This document shows, one piece after another, positions 1-7,794 of a DNA stretch of 64,000 nucleotides. Each line of letters starts with the position of its first letter. Within the stretch, counting starts at the first letter, position 1. Made by a program: the position numbers and the translations under genes. The notes beneath the pieces are model-generated. The model was not told the origin of the DNA and did no database searches. It saw nothing but the letters and a program-made list of their open reading frames with translations. Origin of the DNA: Paenibacillus turicensis. Lineage in GTDB: Bacteria; Bacillota; Bacilli; Paenibacillales; Paenibacillaceae. The DNA lies in the NCBI RefSeq assembly GCF_017873435.1, contig NZ_JAGGKG010000011.1:1-64000 (forward strand), read 5' to 3'.

Positions 1-4
1 TGCA

Positions 5-66
5 AAAAACACCTCCAAGTTATATCCATATCTTACGACATGGTTTCATTTTCTTGAAGGTGTTTT
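5..66 (+). terminator. Long-loop inverted repeat, possible terminator
   Basis: AAAACACCTCCAAG at 6-19 pairs with CTTGAAGGTGTTTT at 53-66, with one mismatch and a 33-nt loop. It probably ends a gene lying left of the window. The next 130 bases hold no convincing gene. Confidence 0.35.
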
Positions 67-198
67 AATTTGTCTCACGTTACGGGGTCAGTCCCATTAT
101 GCTTCTGTGGTTTTTTCCCGTTCAATTTTTTCGTCAAGCGCCGTTATTACAAATATCGTCTATTACGTTGATCAAAAACTTAAAAAAGTAAATGAGTA

Positions 199-226
199 AA
201 TCCCCACTAATTAGGAGTTGGGGATT
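199..226 (-). terminator. Hairpin at the 3' end of the zinc-ribbon gene
   Basis: AATCCCCA (199-206) and TGGGGATT (219-226) form an 8-bp stem overlapping the stop codon of the minus-strand gene. T-rich sequence follows on that strand but there is no clean T-run, so terminator function is uncertain. Confidence 0.4.
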
Positions 227-543
227 ATTTCATAAAAGTAGGATATTGAAAATAAAAGAGCCACACAGGAAATAATCGTTAGAATTACTATATTACGAAT
301 TATTGCTCTAGTTGAATATACTTCCCAGTGGCTCTCTCCATAGTCATGACCACACTCAGGGCAATACCGGGCCATTTTGGAGATTACTGCCTCACAACTA
401 TAACAACGCATCATTGGGTCTTCTCGTTCTTCTTTATCATCCTTATAGTAATATATTAGAATTCTTATTTCCATATATAGAAAATAAGAAACAACTAGAC
501 TTACAGCTAAAAATAAAACCCCTTCAAAAGAAAAATCACCCAT
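211..543 (-). CDS. Zinc-ribbon membrane protein, unknown function
   Basis: The 110-residue product has a hydrophobic segment at about residues 8-32 and another at about 84-105. Between them lies a cytosolic stretch with two cysteine pairs, CYSC and CPECG, spaced as in a zinc ribbon of the zinc_ribbon_2 / DUF2614 style. Such proteins are often small membrane-anchored metal-binding proteins of unknown role. The ATG at 541-543 is the only good start; upstream is AT-rich. It stands alone, with a possible hairpin at its 3' end. I do not recognise the specific family; the two-TM topology and zinc ribbon are what the sequence shows. Confidence 0.6.
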   Translation of the reverse strand: MGDFSFEGVLFLAVSLVVSYFLYMEIRILIYYYKDDKEEREDPMMRCYSCEAVISKMARYCPECGHDYGESHWEVYSTRAIIRNIVILTIISCVALLFSISYFYEIIPNS

Positions 544-775
544 GACTACACCCCATATATATAATAAATGAAATTAACCCCACTGGCATTAGCCAATGAG
601 GTCATTTACCGATACTTTCGGACTTACTTTAAGTATAGTTCATTTGGCATATGCTGTAAACATTTTTTCTGGTTTTCATCTTTTAATTGCAGATATAGTC
701 ATTATTGTTTAGACAGTTCATTACCTTAGTAGTATGTTTGAAACTCATTACTTAATATATGGAGGAATAAAACTT

Positions 776-1834
776 ATGAAAAAGAAAGTTGCACTTTTAT
801 TGTTTTTGTTACTTATTTGCATCCCAAATCTTAATGCCAATGCATCTGAAGTGAAAAATACTATTGTGAAGGAAAATACAATTGATGGAATGTTAGGATT
901 TTCTCCACCCGAAGGAACTGTTGCTAAAGGTAATACTACCTATCCGCCTTATACTGCCGACAGAGCGATTGACAAATCACTTGATACTTACTGGAACTCA
1001 GGAAAATATGTTGGTAGTTTAGAGTTGGAATTTCCAACAGCAATAGAATTAGATTTTATCCAGGTTGCTACAAGTGTTAGACCAGCAGCTGCTCAAACAT
1101 ATAAAATTTATGGATTAGTGGATCAGGAATGGAAGGTAATTAGCGATACTGTAAGTGCAAGCCCAGTTACTGAAAGTGCAAATATTTTAAATCCTTTTAA
1201 AGTTAATCATGGATTATATAATGGCATAAAACTTGAAGTTACTGCATCTAGTTCATGGATAGCAATCTCTGAGATAACATTAGGAATAAAAGAAGAAATC
1301 AATTTATCTGCAACTAGCTTGGATTCTTCTGTAAAACTTAATTGGAATTCTATCGAAAATGCTGATTCATACAAAATACAATATGGAACAGAGCCTAATA
1401 AGTATACAAGTGTTTTAACAGCATCTAAAGATTCATACTCTAACTTTTTAATTTCTCAATTAACTAACGGAACAAAATATTACTTTCAAGTTACAGCCGT
1501 TGTAAATGGAGTAGAAACAATAGTATCTAATGAAGCTTCAGCAACTCCACAAGCAAAGGCAACCGATCCAGATCCGCAACCAGAGCCAGGCGGTGATCGC
1601 GCTATCTTAACTGTAACAATGACAACTGGATTAGAGAAAGAATTCGATCTTTCCATTAGTGAAGTAAATGACTTCATTAACTGGTATGATGCTAAGGAAA
1701 ATGGAACTGGTCCTGCAAGATACGGAATTGATAAGCATAACAATAACAAAGGGCCATTCACTAAACGTGTGAATTATATAATATTTAAGAATATACTTTC
1801 ATTTGAAGTAGATGAGTATACGTTGAGTAAGTAA
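776..1834 (+). CDS. Secreted discoidin-like / fibronectin type III protein
   Basis: The start is the ATG at 776, 9 nt after GGAGGA (761-766); the 14 in-frame codons upstream lack a ribosome site. The product is 352 residues. Residues 1-24 are a signal peptide (MKKKVALLLF... ending near NANA). Residues of about 30-160 resemble a discoidin/F5-8 type C carbohydrate-binding fold (AIDKSLDTYWNSG; Y-K-I-YG). About 170-260 is a fibronectin type III domain (VKLNWNSIENADSYKIQYG). A DPDPQPEPGG linker precedes a C-terminal block of about 75 residues (SEVNDFINWYDAKENG) that I recall as a recurrent tail in secreted Paenibacillus and Brevibacillus proteins. There is no catalytic module, so an adhesin or polysaccharide-binding role is inferred. 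A hairpin terminator follows directly. Confidence 0.75.
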   Translation: MKKKVALLLFLLLICIPNLNANASEVKNTIVKENTIDGMLGFSPPEGTVAKGNTTYPPYTADRAIDKSLDTYWNSGKYVGSLELEFPTAIELDFIQVATSVRPAAAQTYKIYGLVDQEWKVISDTVSASPVTESANILNPFKVNHGLYNGIKLEVTASSSWIAISEITLGIKEEINLSATSLDSSVKLNWNSIENADSYKIQYGTEPNKYTSVLTASKDSYSNFLISQLTNGTKYYFQVTAVVNGVETIVSNEASATPQAKATDPDPQPEPGGDRAILTVTMTTGLEKEFDLSISEVNDFINWYDAKENGTGPARYGIDKHNNNKGPFTKRVNYIIFKNILSFEVDEYTLSK

Positions 1835-1835
1835 G

Positions 1836-1860
1836 AGTCGCTTAGGCGGCTTTTTTTAGT
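1836..1860 (+). terminator. Rho-independent terminator
   Basis: AGTCGC-TTAG-GCGGCT followed by a T-run lies immediately after the stop of the discoidin/FN3 gene. Confidence 0.8.
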
Positions 1861-2032
1861 AAATCCACATAAAGTTAATTAATAAAAGAACTCCTCAATA
1901 TTTAATTTCTATACATAATAAAAATGAAAATTATTATTGTGTAATATTTTACAAATATTCATAAAATTTAAATGTATAATTTGTAATTATTTGTTATACT
2001 GTTATAACTATAGTTGCAACGGAGGGAAACAT

Positions 2033-2953
2033 TTGTCATTCATATTAAGTATCAATGATATAACCTTAATACTTCTCGGATCAATCATCACCTCTTTTCT
2101 TATGTCTTTATTTTTAAAAACTCCTAATGGAAAGGTTGGTCTATTTAATCTCATTGTCCAAGCTGAAGATCCGACTATGAAAATAAAATCATACTTTTTA
2201 ATGTTTATTGCTCCATTTATAATTGGTTTAATGATAAATTTGTTTTTTTCAGACAAAATTATTTTTAGTCTTATTGCCCCATTATTAGGTTCATTCTTCT
2301 CAGTATCAACAGCGTTCTTTCAACCAAAACTCTTGGATCCCAAACTTCGAAAAAAAATAGGAAAAGCTCGCATATTTTATTTACTACTAGTAATTACATA
2401 CGGATTATTAGGTTTTTCAGGTGGATTATTTTCTTACTTTTTCAAAATAATCAGGGATGATTCGCTAAGTTCTGATATACTAACCAATTTCATTTGGTCT
2501 ATTATTGGCACCTCCGCTACTATTGCGATGCAGCTTTTTTCAACACGAAAATACAAGAATATTTTTCCAAAAGCTAAAGAAGAGCCTCGAAAAGGTATAA
2601 AACCTGGTGAAATTGACACTCTAAATATTAAAAGAATAATTAATTGGGAAATTCAAAAATCTGTAACGGAAGTTACTGCAATTGCGCTGAATAAAGATTT
2701 TGAAACGCTATCTGAGTACAATAAATTTGTTATTGACATGTTACAAGAGCATTTAAAAGATATAGGAGGTATACTTGGATTAGTAAAAGAGCAGGAAGAG
2801 ATACGTTTAAAATTCTCTGAAACAACGGATTATAAATCCACCTACAGTTATACTTATTTAGTTGATAAAATGAAAGGTTATTTAGAAAGAGAAGTATCAG
2901 AAAAACAAAGTTATTATTGGGAGGACTATGAACCGTTACACTATTTTAATTAA
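2033..2953 (+). CDS. Multi-pass membrane protein, unknown function
   Basis: The start is TTG at 2033, 6 nt after GGAGGG (2021-2026), giving 306 residues. A longer frame from 1937 has no ribosome site and a Cys-rich, implausible leader. The N-terminal half has four hydrophobic segments: about 6-26 (ITLILLGSIITSF), 52-72, 77-95 and 114-137, with a possible fifth near 152-166. The C-terminal half of about 130 residues is charged and probably cytosolic. I recognise no domain. The stop overlaps the next gene by 26 bp in another frame, so the two are co-translated and likely work together. Base composition is strongly AT-rich, like the rest of the first 7 kb, which suggests acquired DNA. Confidence 0.65.
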   Translation: MSFILSINDITLILLGSIITSFLMSLFLKTPNGKVGLFNLIVQAEDPTMKIKSYFLMFIAPFIIGLMINLFFSDKIIFSLIAPLLGSFFSVSTAFFQPKLLDPKLRKKIGKARIFYLLLVITYGLLGFSGGLFSYFFKIIRDDSLSSDILTNFIWSIIGTSATIAMQLFSTRKYKNIFPKAKEEPRKGIKPGEIDTLNIKRIINWEIQKSVTEVTAIALNKDFETLSEYNKFVIDMLQEHLKDIGGILGLVKEQEEIRLKFSETTDYKSTYSYTYLVDKMKGYLEREVSEKQSYYWEDYEPLHYFN

Positions 2954-3476
2954 AAATCTACTAAATAAATCTCCTTCAAAAAGAAATGAACAAATAATAA
3001 TGAATTTTTCCAGAGAATACAATATTCCTATAGATATAGTCATGTCTATCTATTCTATAGAAACAACTTTTAGACCAAATTGGTTTCGTTTAATAGAATA
3101 CTTATCATTATTTAAAAATATATTACTTAGAGTAATAGGTATCAGAAAAACTTTATCAAACATTACTATCGGGAAATTTCAGATAGGTTTAGGTGTGATC
3201 AGACAATTTACAACTGGTAATGTCGATTCCCATGAGCGACAACTAAAACTAAATAAAACTGAAATTTTTAGATTACTGTCTTTTTGTTTCGGAAATAAAT
3301 ACTATATGGTTTCCGTTTGGTGGATCAATTTAATCCATTTGGAAGCAATGTGTTTAATCAAAAATGAAAATAGATCAATTCGATATATTGGAACAAAATA
3401 TAACGGCGATATCTCTTATGGTTATCTACTTGAGGATTTAGTGAAATCAAGAAAAATATCACTATACATTAGTTGA
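2928..3476 (+). CDS. Possible lysozyme/transglycosylase-fold protein, unknown role
   Basis: The 182-residue product starts at ATG 2928, 8 nt after GGGAGGA (2914-2920 region), inside the 3' end of the upstream membrane-protein gene. Three short features recall SLT/goose-type lysozyme folds in the right order: YSIETTFRP (about 41-49) with a glutamate in the position of a catalytic acid, TIGKFQIGLG (about 82-91), like the G-x-MQI loop, and GTKYNGDISYGYLLEDLV (about 154-171), like the closing AYNaG...Y helix. It has no signal peptide, so if it is a muramidase it is cytosolic or exported with its partner. This fold assignment is inference from motifs only. No alternative is better supported. Confidence 0.5.
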   Translation: MNRYTILIKNLLNKSPSKRNEQIIMNFSREYNIPIDIVMSIYSIETTFRPNWFRLIEYLSLFKNILLRVIGIRKTLSNITIGKFQIGLGVIRQFTTGNVDSHERQLKLNKTEIFRLLSFCFGNKYYMVSVWWINLIHLEAMCLIKNENRSIRYIGTKYNGDISYGYLLEDLVKSRKISLYIS

Positions 3477-3642
3477 AAAAATTTGTATCTACACTGACTA
3501 TTCTTTTCTCACCATCCCAGATAACTTTCAAACCCATATACTCACAAAAACTTCTAAGTGGTATATAAGCCACTCCTGTATTTGGATCGATAAGGCCTTT
3601 AAGCTGCTCTTTATTATCTAAAATTATACTAACTTCTATCAT
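3469..3642 (-). CDS. Small stalk-domain (copper amine oxidase N-terminal-like) protein
   Basis: The 57-residue product starts at ATG 3642, 7 nt after AAGGTGG. It reads MIEVSIILDNKEQ... then AYIPLRSFCEYMGLKVIWDG and ends VSVDTNFFN. The YIPLR-F-----V-WD pattern is typical of the stalk / Cu_amine_oxidN1 fold seen in Bacillales surface proteins, here as a single minimal unit with no signal peptide. Its last codons overlap the convergent lysozyme-like gene by 8 bp. Small proteins of this kind are often found beside phage amidase-holin cassettes, and this one lies downstream of such a cassette on the same strand. Its role is unknown. Confidence 0.65.
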   Translation of the reverse strand: MIEVSIILDNKEQLKGLIDPNTGVAYIPLRSFCEYMGLKVIWDGEKRIVSVDTNFFN

Positions 3643-3740
3643 GAATTCCCCACCTTTTTAAGATTATTTTATAATGCAATGTATATATTACTTCAATAAA
3701 GCAACTTTAAGTTAACACTTTATTGATATGATTATTCCCC

Positions 3741-3776
3741 TAAATGTCAGCAAGGATGGTTTCTTGCTGACATTTA
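3741..3776. repeat. 14-bp perfect hairpin between stalk gene and holin
   Basis: TAAATGTCAGCAAG (3741-3754) and CTTGCTGACATTTA (3763-3776) pair perfectly around an 8-nt loop. There is no T-run on either strand, so it may be a processing or attenuator hairpin rather than a plain terminator. Confidence 0.6.
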
Positions 3777-3845
3777 ACTATAATATATAGTATTCTATAG
3801 GAGAATGTTTGGTCACAATTAAGCAATTCATACTGAGGATATTAG

Positions 3846-4070
3846 TTATATATCATAAGTTGTACCCGCCACTATCTGGCTTAGTAGGATTGCTAACAAT
3901 TCCGAGCAAAATAATCCGAGAAACGTATTTGCAATTGTTAAGATGTCCTCACGCATGATATCCGTCAGTGTAAACATGCCTGTAACTCCGCCGATTAGTT
4001 GTACTAATATTAATCCTTGTGACACGATACTCACCCATAGTGCATAGTTCCGCCATCTTTTTTTATTCAT
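3846..4070 (-). pseudogene. Phage holin, frameshifted near the C terminus
   Basis: The start is ATG 4070, 9 nt after GAGAGG. The N-terminal part (NKKRWRNYALWVSIVSQGLILVQ and a second hydrophobic stretch) fits small two-TM phage holins. After ...NTFLGL the reading frame leaves the family pattern. Reading one base over from about 3896 gives LLGIVSNPTKPDSGGYNL and a stop near 3853, matching the usual holin ending LLGI-x-x-(N/D)PT-x-x-(S)-x-G. Restoring one base around 3896 would rejoin the frames, so a 1-bp deletion is the simplest explanation. The product of the open frame ends in an unrelated hydrophobic tail. Together with the broken amidase next door this indicates a decaying lysis cassette; a sequencing error is the alternative. 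Confidence 0.7.
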
Positions 4071-4121
4071 ACAAATCATCCTCTCAATTTAGTTATTCTA
4101 TTGGTAATCCAGCAGCTCGTC

Positions 4122-5008
4122 TCAATGCATAGCTGTAGCATTTAATTGTTTGGCTACATCGTTTTTGCCAGCCTCTTTCGCTTTAAACCAAGCAGGAGAC
4201 AACCAACGATAAATGATGCCTTGTGCATTACTCTTGTGAAGCTTAGCTAATGGTGATACAACACCATTTACAGGCAGACCTGCATTTAGGCGTAAATTGT
4301 TGGCTAAGTTGTGGAAGTGAGTCTGTCCCTCCTGATCACCTGCATATGCAAACCAAGCAGGAGAAATATAGTCCTTGATCAGCGACTCAACTATACTCTT
4401 ATCAAGTGGTACAAAATCTAATGTTACTTGCGGTACTGCTTTAAGTTCCGCTGCCACATCATTAAGTAGGTCTTTTAATGTCTTGCCATAGAGAGCCAAT
4501 GCCTGATCGACATCGCGCTTGCAGGCTGGATCTAACTGTTTGTGGGAAGGAATGTGTGTACAAAGGGGTTCTTCCCCCATTCATCACAGCAGTACGCCAA
4601 GTACCACACAAAACGTTTGTATGCTTCATGGAAATCAATGCTGTTGTTTTTGTTAGAGCCATAACATAGCTCAATTCCTAATGCTGCGTCATTACTGTCG
4701 TAGCCAAAGCGTTCATTATCTGTTGTCACATTGTAAAGTACGTGCCATGCTTTTTCAGCATATTCACTGCCTGTACCTGTAGGAATGATTTCTAAGATCA
4801 TTTTGTCATCAATGAAGACATGAGCTGATGCTGATCTGCCCACCAACTTGTCAAAGTAGTTAAAATGATTTAAGGCTGAAGCTCCTGGATTACCTGTATC
4901 GTGAGCAACAAAAAAGACCGGGCTGCTCGTTTTTAACCGAGTGCCTGGTCTTGTATTAGAACGCTTTGTAATATAACGGCGTTCAATTTTATATTTTGTT
5001 TTGTCCAA
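4122..5008 (-). pseudogene. N-acetylmuramoyl-L-alanine amidase (phage endolysin), frameshifted
   Basis: Translation starts at TTG 5008 after GGAAGG. The N-terminal frame (to 4532) carries an Amidase_2 domain: FFVAHDTGNPGASA with the zinc-ligand His, SAHVFIDD, and WHVLYN. The C-terminal frame (4580 to 4122) continues as HIPSHKQLDPACKRDVDQAL, the third-ligand region, and a tail of about 110 residues that likely binds the cell wall. The frames switch around 4555-4570. Either loss of one base in the CCCC/TTT tract or a 2-bp expansion of an AC repeat (TACACACATT) explains it. The product as encoded would lose the last zinc ligand. It sits between the coiled-coil protein and the holin, the normal order of a prophage lysis module. 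Confidence 0.8.
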
Positions 5009-5019
5009 GTCAAACCTTC

Positions 5020-5304
5020 CTACTCATCTAAGCGATCAAGTCGCTTATGTGATTGCTTTGTTGATTCTTCTACTCGCGTTACACGTTCGCTTAAGGCATC
5101 CAGTCTTTGCGCTTGCACTCGCTGATCTAAACGTATATCATCAACACCACGTCGAATATATTCAAGGTCAGTTTGTAATGCTGTGACTGTACCAGCATCC
5201 TGTGCTGCGTCTTGTCTAATGGTGCGTGTTCTGCCCATCCAGCCAAGAGCCATACCACTTAACGCAGTAATCACTGCTAGGATTACGGAAAACTCCAATT
5301 TCAT
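5020..5304 (-). CDS. Membrane-anchored coiled-coil phage protein
   Basis: The 94-residue product has one N-terminal transmembrane helix (about 5-24) and then a long amphipathic coiled coil (about 40-92, repeated L/V-x-x-L/I spacing, ending KRLDRLDE). This is the shape of accessory lysis proteins beside holin and endolysin (XhlA-like or spanin-like), although XhlA itself has the membrane helix at the other end. It overlaps the preceding gene by 4 bp (ATGA), so translation is coupled. The amidase starts 11 bp downstream. Function is inferred from position. Confidence 0.6.
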   Translation of the reverse strand: MKLEFSVILAVITALSGMALGWMGRTRTIRQDAAQDAGTVTALQTDLEYIRRGVDDIRLDQRVQAQRLDALSERVTRVEESTKQSHKRLDRLDE

Positions 5305-5513
5305 CGCCCCCCTTCAATAACTTTTCGTAAACCTTCCTCCGCTTGTTCCAATGAAGCTAAAGCATTCCCAATTTCTAAATCCAGACCTTCAAGAATGGAC
5401 TTCCGTAGCTCGGGAACAGACGAACTAATCACATATGCAATTACTTGTGCTAATTCATCAACTGGATTCGAGAGGTCAATACTTGCTTGTATCGTTGGCT
5501 TTATTACTGCCAT
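5301..5513 (-). CDS. Small phage-associated protein, unknown
   Basis: The 70-residue acidic, helical product (MAVIKPTIQAS... to IEGGR) has no membrane segment. It is the first gene of the minus-strand lysis module and overlaps the coiled-coil gene by 4 bp. An A/T-rich region with a possible hairpin (5540-5565) lies upstream. I do not recognise the family. The position fits a small tail or pre-lysis gene left from a prophage. Confidence 0.5.
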   Translation of the reverse strand: MAVIKPTIQASIDLSNPVDELAQVIAYVISSSVPELRKSILEGLDLEIGNALASLEQAEEGLRKVIEGGR

Positions 5514-5679
5514 ATCATCAGTCCTTTAAAATAAAATGAAGCCTCCCCTGTAAAGGAGAAGCTTTTCTTGTTTATATCTTATATTAGATATGATACATAG
5601 TTACTACGGATTAACTCTTTTATCTAATTATGCCTTATCATATAATTATGAGTAGAAAGTCTTGATTATAGGAGGTTCT

Positions 5680-7473
5680 ATGGCTAAGTTATCAAATGCT
5701 ACAATTGAACGCATTGCTGTTCAAGCTATTAGAAATGCAGTAAACACTGAACCTTACATGCTAAGAGCAGAAATTCCTGAAGGAGACAAAGGAATCTCAT
5801 TTGACGGTAAAATTGAAGTATTCACTGATGATTCCGAAAAAACTGAATCCTACTATGGATCTGTTCCAGTACAGGTTAAAGGAACAACAGTCAATACGTT
5901 TTCTGGTCAAGAGCGACAGTTTCGAGTCTCAATATCTCATTTAAAAAACTATTATAAGAACAGTGGAGTTATATTTTTTGTTGTTGAAATTGATCAGAAT
6001 CGCCAAGAAAAAATATATTATAGACAATTATTGCCATTAGATCTTTCATATATGATTAGGAGCTGTAACTCTAAAAAAAGTAAATCTACTCAAATTGAAT
6101 TGCGTTCAATAGATAACACTAATATTGATAGAATTTGTCGATTATTTTTAAAGGAACAAAAACATCAACCTTTATCTTTGATTGAGGAAAGACCCTTTCT
6201 TAATAACTCCTTTAACACATATAATATGAGAAGCTTAACTATTCAACCTACACTTAGTAACCTATCGGAAATTTTTAAACATGATTTTTTTGTTTATGGT
6301 GTTATAAATAAACTACAGGTTCCACTTAATAAAGCACGTATTACAACATTATCAAGAGATTCAACAATCATTATTGAAATTGATCACAATCCCTACACTT
6401 TTAATACTTATGTAAATATAGAACAAAATACTATCACAATTACTATTGAACATGTATTAAATCTTACATTTTTTGAAAATAAAGTAAATATCACTTTAAT
6501 AAGTTTTCACTCTTTATTATCACAGATAAAGATTATTCCATTACTAATAGGCTTTATTGAAAAAAAATCAATTAAAATACTAGACAATGAGATTTCGGCA
6601 ATTCGTTTCGCTGAAGACGACTTATTATCCTTCCGTAAAGATATGGAAACGCAACTTGAATTTATAGAAGAATTAGAACAAGCCTTCCTGTTTTTTGGAA
6701 TAAATAAAGAGATTATATTCAATGAATCTAAGGAAGGTTTATCCTTAATTAATGGTTTTGAGCTTCTTATAGGAGCCTCAAAAAATGTAGATTTCCCAAA
6801 ATTAAAGATGAAGTTACCAGAGGGAAATGGCTTTATCAACGCGGTAATTGGGGATCAAACAATTGTATTTCTATATAACAATAGTAAATTCACAAATCCA
6901 TTTAATGAGGATATAACAAAAAGCGTTTCTATTCTTTCATATCAAGAAAAAGACGAATGCAATCACAGTATTTATACATTATTAAATATTGACTCCCTTG
7001 CAAATGGAGTAAATGTTAATTTTAATAAGATTCAGACATCATTCGATAATTTTAACCCATATTTTAATGAACTAGCTTTTAATACCACAATTCATTTTTG
7101 TTTAAAGTGTATTGCTGCATATGATAAATCACATAAAAAGGAGCTACTTCACCTAGCAGACTATATTTTTTCTAAGTATAGAATGTCTGCAAAAAACAAA
7201 AATATAGATAAAGATTCTGTAATAATCTATGTTAATCGACTGCAAATATCTAAAAGATTACATGGTAGTTTAAATGATGAAGAAATAGATATACTTATAA
7301 ATATTAAAGACTGTTTTAATGCAAACGAATTTATGGAGATTCATTTTTGTACAAATGTATTATTAGAAAGTAAAATTGAAGCTAACAGAGCTTATACCAG
7401 ATTTGATATTGATTTAAAAACTAGGTATGAAACAATGCCTATTCTAACACTATACCGGAACTTAATTAACTAA
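5680..7473 (+). CDS. DUF4365-like PD-(D/E)xK nuclease candidate, orphan defence gene
   Basis: The start is ATG 5680 behind AGGAGG (5670-5675), trimming six codons from the longest frame; the product is 597 residues. Residues of about 1-165 match the DUF4365 style of restriction-endonuclease-like fold. They run GDKGISFDGKIEVF, then YYGSVPVQVKGTT (acidic residue followed by QVK, the PD-ExK core), a helix (LKNYYKNSGVIFFVVEI) and IYYRQLLPLDL. The remaining 430 residues are unassigned. Other DUF4365 proteins occur in defence islands, and this one sits between a phage lysis remnant and CRISPR loci in AT-rich DNA, so an antiphage effector role is inferred. No methylase, helicase or partner gene is adjacent. 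A strong hairpin follows the stop. Confidence 0.65.
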   Translation: MAKLSNATIERIAVQAIRNAVNTEPYMLRAEIPEGDKGISFDGKIEVFTDDSEKTESYYGSVPVQVKGTTVNTFSGQERQFRVSISHLKNYYKNSGVIFFVVEIDQNRQEKIYYRQLLPLDLSYMIRSCNSKKSKSTQIELRSIDNTNIDRICRLFLKEQKHQPLSLIEERPFLNNSFNTYNMRSLTIQPTLSNLSEIFKHDFFVYGVINKLQVPLNKARITTLSRDSTIIIEIDHNPYTFNTYVNIEQNTITITIEHVLNLTFFENKVNITLISFHSLLSQIKIIPLLIGFIEKKSIKILDNEISAIRFAEDDLLSFRKDMETQLEFIEELEQAFLFFGINKEIIFNESKEGLSLINGFELLIGASKNVDFPKLKMKLPEGNGFINAVIGDQTIVFLYNNSKFTNPFNEDITKSVSILSYQEKDECNHSIYTLLNIDSLANGVNVNFNKIQTSFDNFNPYFNELAFNTTIHFCLKCIAAYDKSHKKELLHLADYIFSKYRMSAKNKNIDKDSVIIYVNRLQISKRLHGSLNDEEIDILINIKDCFNANEFMEIHFCTNVLLESKIEANRAYTRFDIDLKTRYETMPILTLYRNLIN

Positions 7474-7478
7474 AAATA

Positions 7479-7509
7479 TCAAGCCACGTAGAAAATCTAT
7501 GTGGCTTGA
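7479..7509. terminator. Strong hairpin terminator after the nuclease gene
   Basis: TCAAGCCACGTAGA (7479-7492) pairs with TCTATGTGGCTTGA (7496-7509) with one G-T pair. A-rich and T-rich flanks let it act from both sides, so it may also stop RNA coming from the CRISPR leader at 7582. Confidence 0.65.
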
Positions 7510-7549
7510 TTAGTTGGTAGCCTCAGCCCAATCTCTCCATGCTGATTTC

Positions 7550-7581
7550 GCCCCCGACCACGCACTCACATAGAGTGCGAC
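7550..7581 (-). CRISPR. Solitary degenerate CRISPR repeat (array 1)
   Basis: The leader-side 24 nt (7558-7581) are identical to the repeat of the other two arrays; the outer 8 nt are diverged. There is no second repeat before the terminator at 7509. It directly abuts leader 1, so it is the last trace of an array. Confidence 0.75.
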
Positions 7582-7748
7582 AGCGCCACTTTTCAGCCCT
7601 TACAGGACAAGGGTTTTTAGGCGCAAAAGTGCGAAGGAACTTTTAAAGCGCTTTAATTATAGCAAAAAACGCTCAAAAAGCCACAAACCCTTGTGGGACG
7701 CGAGGTGCGGAGGACCTGGGGTTTTCATGTGAACCTGGGGTTCGCACC
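7582..7748 (-). promoter_or_regulatory. CRISPR leader 1 with promoter
   Basis: These 167 bp are nearly identical in length and order to leaders at 8918-9085 and 13719-13885. On the minus strand an extended -10 (TGCTATAAT, -10 hexamer at 7656-7661) points toward the repeat. A perfect palindrome AAAGCGCTTT (7645-7654) sits at the expected start site. An inverted pair ACAAGGGTTT (7607-7616) / AAACCCTTGT (7685-7694) flanks the promoter. GGTGCG...CGCACC (7704-7748) closes the distal end. Confidence 0.75.
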
Positions 7749-7794
7749 AAAATATATTAATTTTAAATTTCTCATTAAATTTCAAATCTATTTA

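Noticed and set aside
1-210. ACGGGGTCAGTCCC segment as an insertion-sequence remnant
   Set aside because: No transposase coding or paired ends could be found in the visible sequence, so only the hairpin is listed.
4478-4669. 63-codon plus-strand frame
   Set aside because: It is antisense to the broken amidase with no ribosome site.
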